From Isoetes taiwanensis (lineage: Eukaryota > Streptophyta > Lycopodiopsida > Isoetales > Isoetaceae): 64,000 nucleotides of DNA. This document shows positions 60,050 through 64,000 of the stretch, one piece after another; the first letter of the stretch is position 1; each line of letters begins with the position of its first letter. The stretch lies in NCBI GenBank assembly GCA_021234155.1, contig JAJEKV010000020.1, forward strand, positions 6,308,563 to 6,372,562, written 5' to 3'. A program made the translations under genes and the position numbers. A model generated the notes under the pieces. That model saw only the letters and a list, made by a program, of their open reading frames with translations, did no database searches and was not told the DNA's origin.

Positions 60050-60572
60050 AGCCATGGTTTTGAAGTGTCAAGAGACACGTGTCTTCAACATCACTTTCAC
60101 GCCATGAAGGTGGGCATATGCAATTTTCGTTGGGATTGAAGAGCATCTTGTACTCGGAGTCGTCTACTATTAGTGTGTTGCTGTTATTCCTGTCTGGATA
60201 CTTCTCATTATATAAACTCAATTGGCTTGAGATACAAAGGTTTATCTTCACTTGCCGCAATCCAAAAAAGCTGACTCCAAACAGTGGCTTCCATCAAAGG
60301 TGAACCTTAAGTCCCTTATCTGCGTCATTGTGAAGATTTTATCCACTACTCTTGATAGGTTCCATGGAGCTATTGATGACCATATTCCTACTTCAAAGTG
60401 TTCAAATACAAATTCCAGGAATTCGTCTAGGTGGGGCCTTAAAAACAACACTTTCTTACCTATTCTGTCATAATTTCCAACTAGCTGATCATCTGATACC
60501 AAAGTCCTATGTATTTGTTTTGCCAAAACATTATTGATATCAAACACTATCAACCTTTTTTGTACACCTGAT
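60050..60572 (-). pseudogene. FCP1/NIF-type HAD domain piece
   Basis: After an AG acceptor the minus strand reads VQKRLIVFDINNVLAKQIH, then KVLFLRPHLDEFLEFVFEHF, EVGIWSSIAPWNLSRVVDKI and FTFDGSHC. In a second frame follow SNTLIVDDSEYKMLFNPNEN and CICPPSWRESDVEDTCLLTL. The order and spacing match the plant FCP1-like HAD proteins (DxNxxL, WSS, DDS, FNP...PPS). As in the 20-kb gene, the first motif has Asn in place of the second Asp. At least one frame change lies near 60250. It is downstream of, and on the same strand as, the Ulp1-like gene, so it may be cargo or a fused tail of that gene. Confidence 0.75.
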
Positions 60573-60769
60573 ATGAAAGAACATGCAATTTATCAATAAA
60601 GTATGGTGGAGTTGAATAAAAAGAGATTGTATTCAAATTCAATGAAAAAATGTGTATTTTATAATCAAATAGTGTTTAGCATTGACAATAGGGAGGGCTT
60701 TCTTAGCAACATTTATTAGTACCGGGTGGTCTAATAGGTTCGGGTGCGATTTGAATGTGGTCTAACTCC

Positions 60770-63760
60770 TGAAGTAGTGCTCGGGTGAGAACATCACAAC
60801 GATCAGATGCATACTTTGTCAAGAACCAGTTTCGGGTAATCTGCAAATGTGACAACAATACTTACATAATAAGTATTAAAAACCATTTGTTTGCAAGACA
60901 AAAGAAGTGAGACACTCACATTGGTAGTTTTACCACACACGATTGTGTCTACAAACTTACGCATATAATTTTGCAACATAGAGGCCACATGAATCCCCAT
61001 CTTTTTCTTTGTGGACACTTATGAATCTTCTGGCTGGTGAAGGATTTTGTCCATGCTTCAAAAAGTGGGACACTTTCGACACAACCAAGCGTGCCATAGT
61101 GAGGATATGGAGCACGCAAAAGACCGGATCTATTTTGTAGCAAATGAATGAAAGAAGCGCTAACATGGTATCCAATCTACTCAATATTAATAAAAGGAGA
61201 TGTGAAATACAAAATACCTCTTAAGTGCAAGCATGTCAACGTCAATGTCCCGGCGAGAATTGAAGATCCGAATGTTGATGGTGTTCTTACTCTTAGTAAG
61301 TGCCATGTTGAAGATGGCAAAAAGTGTGATGTTCAAGAACTCTACATAGCATTGGAATCATGATCCATCCGCACTTCAGCCAATTTATCCCTGTAAGAGC
61401 TACCTTTACAATATCTCTTCCACATTTCGGAGGTTGCCATAGATTTATCTTTTTCGCTTGCCTTGGCCCATGTTGCAAATTCCATGAAGCTGTCCGGTGG
61501 GAAGAACCAGACGTCGGCCTTCTTATCATCTGGAACACAGAGCTGCAAGTACCTATAACAAGTTGAAAAGGATACAATTACTAACTTGACTTACACATAC
61601 AAATGAACAAGTTCAAAGTCAAAGACGGCATACATATCCACATGCCGGTTGGAAAATTTCCCCCACATCCATGTCCAGCACATCTTGTTCAAATAAATAA
61701 CACTCCATTTCAGGCAAAGATCCTGGGAAAATCCTTGCCTTCTTGAGCTTCATCATTCGGTTCAGCAAGGCATCGTATGGCTGTATTGAAGCTGCGATGC
61801 GGGTTCAATGACCAGTACATTTACACAAATCATCTACATTAGTCTACTACTATCCATATTATTTTAAAGTTTTTAACTTGGATACTAGATGTAGAAAAAA
61901 TGTAAGAAATGTAGATCAAGTTACCGTAGAGATCATTCTTACGCTCTGGCGATCTTTGTTTTCTGAGTCGGTATCCATTTCCTTCCCTACTTTTTGGTTT
62001 CCTCACTTTCAGATTCTTATTAGGTCCGGAATCCAAATGCGCAACCTCTTCGATTTCTCATTGTCGGGGAATTTCAGCGTCCTTTGCTATGTCGGAAGCA
62101 AGTTTTGACACAAACTTAAAAGTATAGGGCTCTACATCTTGATGCTCGAATATTCCTCTTCATTAGGACACTGTAAACATAGGATGTCATGGATTTCTCA
62201 GCCGTTCTTTACCTTTGAAATAAAATGCTTTCTTACTGTTTCTCTTTGCTTCAATTATCTTCTTACGTGGCTTTTTAGGCGTGGAGTTCTTCTTTGGAGT
62301 CACATCTTTCGCCGCGCCTTTACTTTTGAAGATGTGGCCTTAGCCTCGCTCCCTCAATCTCTCGAAGTTCTGCTCATAACACGGAATGTCACCATGCGGA
62401 CTGAAGTGCCGACCTCCTCAACTTTTGTATCACCGCGAGGAATAGTGATTTTGCTTTTTCCTTCAATCTTTGCTTTCTTTCCCTCGGCTACATCTTGCAC
62501 CTCAATTTTCTTTGGAACCTCCAAAAGCTGTGAAAAAACCGAACCAAGAATAAGAAATTGCTTCCTCGACACAATGCAAATCGAATTTGAAAACAAAGCG
62601 CACCTGATCGTGGTGTAATTTCGCTTTCGGTAGTTTTTGGCACTTTGAAGCTCGAAAATAAATCACATAACAGTCGGATATCGGTCTCAAACTAATGGGT
62701 CTCTAAGCTCGTTTCGTACATATCAATAGTCGTACATATTACTAGAACCGATCTACATTGAAGTACTTTGAGTACATAAATATGTAAACAGACTATTTAT
62801 CGGATGGAATGTACATGTAATGTACATGAATGTGCTCCAATGTATGCACATGTACACATCACACATTACATAAAATACCTCTAAATGTTACGCCACAAAA
62901 CTCAAAAAGACACAACTCCTAATTTTATGTATTTAAGTTCTACATTTAGGACCCTACACGTGAATGTACAACATGTATGTAAGAAACACATATATGTATG
63001 ACATGCAAGCCAAGGAACTATAAGTATAAAATAACCATTACACTCCTACATCTTTGTAGCAAAACCTTAAGTGCGACAATCTACATGTAAATGGATTCTA
63101 CATTGCGGTAATCCCGGGTGCGACAAATTGAACATAAATCATGAAATACCGCTTACCTCCAAAGGTGTACACACCCAAGGTCTTTGAAATGTTATCGTCC
63201 CATTTGCATGCTTTTTGGCGGGATAGTTCAAAGAGAAATAGAATATGAGAAAAGAAGATATGAAATGAATGCTCGCGATGGAGCAACTAGGATAGGTTCA
63301 TTATTAGCAAAGCCATTACTGCGCAAAACACACATCCATGCACGAGATATGAATTTTTCTTCAATTTGGAGAGATCACTAAGCTTGTTTTGGGCTGAAGG
63401 AGAATCATTTGCGAGAATGCATCATGTACTTATGCATATCATCAAGCCGTCTAAAGCACTCAAACCGAACTTTGTGGGCCTCCTCAAGTTACGCAATCCT
63501 CTTTTCACATAACTCCTTCTCTCGAATGGCTTTCTCCAATGGCTCCTGAATTCTCTTCACATTTCTTCCTTCTGTTTCTATCTCTCATCAAAGGTCAACC
63601 TCCTGCTTTGCCAGGTCTTGATGTCTCTCTTATCTTTGCTTAAGCGTCGCCGAGAACACTATTGATGTCTTCTTGTATCGTGCTAGGTCCTCTTCATGTG
63701 CATCCTTTCTTCTGAAATCTTATTTATATTGTCACGTAATTACGTCTGCTGGATTTTCGG
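60770..63760 (-). pseudogene. Ulp1-like (C48) protease gene with coiled-coil N-terminal part, frame-broken
   Basis: Ulp1/SENP-type cysteine proteases act on SUMO-like conjugates, and many plant DNA transposons carry one. Minus-strand pieces in order. A coiled coil at about 63700-63420 (KRIQEPLEKAIREKELCEKR), with stops. A Lys-rich segment at about 62596-62354 (KKIEVQDVAEGKKAKIEG). SREGNGYRLRKQRSPERKND near 61960. About 61800-61630 has IQPYDALLNRMMKLKKARIF and MECYLFEQDVLDMDVGEIFQ. About 61548-61340 has YLQLCVPDDKKADVWFFPPD. About 61200-60950 has the catalytic-Cys region KEKDGDSCGLYVAKLYA. The tail at about 60840-60770 has TRNWFLTKYASDRCDVLTRA. The His/Asp part is too decayed to place. Several breaks; inactive as it stands. 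Confidence 0.6.
62720..63010. other. AT-rich stretch with repeated GTACAT words
   Basis: TGTACAT/ATGTACA words recur at irregular spacing. The same wording fills 54830-55270 in the plus-strand transposase gene. Both are probably intron-like or inserted non-coding sequence; a shared origin is possible. Confidence 0.4.
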
Positions 63761-63764
63761 TTCT

Positions 63765-63989
63765 TCAACCTTGGATGTCTTTGCTAATTAACTCTCCATG
63801 ACTTGCTGCAATGAGTTTACGCAAATTCAAGCTCTTCCTTAGGGTAAAATCCTTGCTGAAATTTAGGAACCTTGGATGTGGATTTAGAGGTCCCAATTTC
63901 TTCAGAATAAGTGATTCTTTTGCCCCTCCCTTTGCCAAATCTTTGGCCAAAACTTTAAAAGTATCCCAATCTACTTTTTTACCTGTCAA
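63765..63989 (-). CDS. Hypothetical frame at window edge, possible 5' exon of the Ulp1-like gene
   Basis: A 74-codon frame with protein-like composition (GKKVDWDTFKVLAKDLAKGG, then LGPLNPHPRFLNFSKDF), running toward the window end. It is on the same strand as and directly upstream of the coiled-coil part of the Ulp1-like gene, so it may belong to it. It is partial or of uncertain start, and no family is recognised. Confidence 0.25.
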   Translation of the reverse strand: MTGKKVDWDTFKVLAKDLAKGGAKESLILKKLGPLNPHPRFLNFSKDFTLRKSLNLRKLIAASHGELISKDIQG

Positions 63990-64000
63990 TTGAAGGGCAA

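Overview
The window looks like nuclear DNA of a land plant. The evidence is GT-AG introns inside recognisable plant gene pieces: laccase, transketolase, CYP72-clan P450, a GH5 glucan 1,3-beta-glucosidase relative, a vicilin-type cupin, a PLS-type PPR protein and a MULE transposase. The style of the PPR repeats and the very high load of transposons and decayed gene pieces suggest a seed-free plant, most likely a fern; this is inference. No rRNA, tRNA, CRISPR, operon or organelle block was seen. Intact host coding capacity is small: the best candidate is one intronless protein kinase reading frame (38.05-39.42 kb).

Layout. 0-8 kb: tandem duplications, short LTR-like fossils, a broken laccase (3.3-4.3 kb) and unrecognised exon-like pieces. 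8-14 kb: a T/G-rich tandem array split by a 4,982 bp Helitron (H1) carrying transketolase exons. 14-17 kb: two 19-bp minisatellite blocks. 17-20 kb: a strong hairpin, then a second T/G array in reverse orientation. 20.2-26 kb, minus strand: a gene ending in an FCP1/NIF-type HAD domain, split by a 3,480 bp minus-strand Helitron (H2). 26.9-28.5 kb: a 157-bp satellite. 28.5-31.2 kb, minus strand: a MULE transposase gene. 33-37.6 kb: P450 fragment, repeats and a poly(A)-tailed retroposon nested in an array. 38-39.4 kb: kinase. 41.2-41.8 kb: a small inverted-repeat element. 44.5-45.4 kb: an unknown exon series. 45.5-48 kb: a GC-rich block without clear genes. 48.4-49.1 kb: GH5 fragment. 50.4-53.5 kb: a PPR pseudogene interrupted by cupin exons. 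54-64 kb: a large element or mosaic with a DDE-like transposase on the plus strand, and an FCP1-like piece and a Ulp1-like protease gene on the minus strand. Its transposase frame is split by a third Helitron (H3, 1,818 bp) that is mostly a 1.5 kb pyrimidine tract.

The strongest result is a coherent non-autonomous Helitron family. All three copies start with TC in an AT-rich motif (TCTTATATTATAA in H1 and H3; a looser TCCTTTATTATAA in H2). All end with a GCCCAGC-AAY-GCTGGGC hairpin, then 6-7 bp, then CTAG, and all sit precisely between A and T. Removing each copy restores its host sequence: a tandem-array unit for H1 and continuous reading frames for H2 and H3. The second notable system is the 54-64 kb assembly, whose transposase-like protein keeps three acidic motifs and lies next to Ulp1-like and FCP1-like genes.
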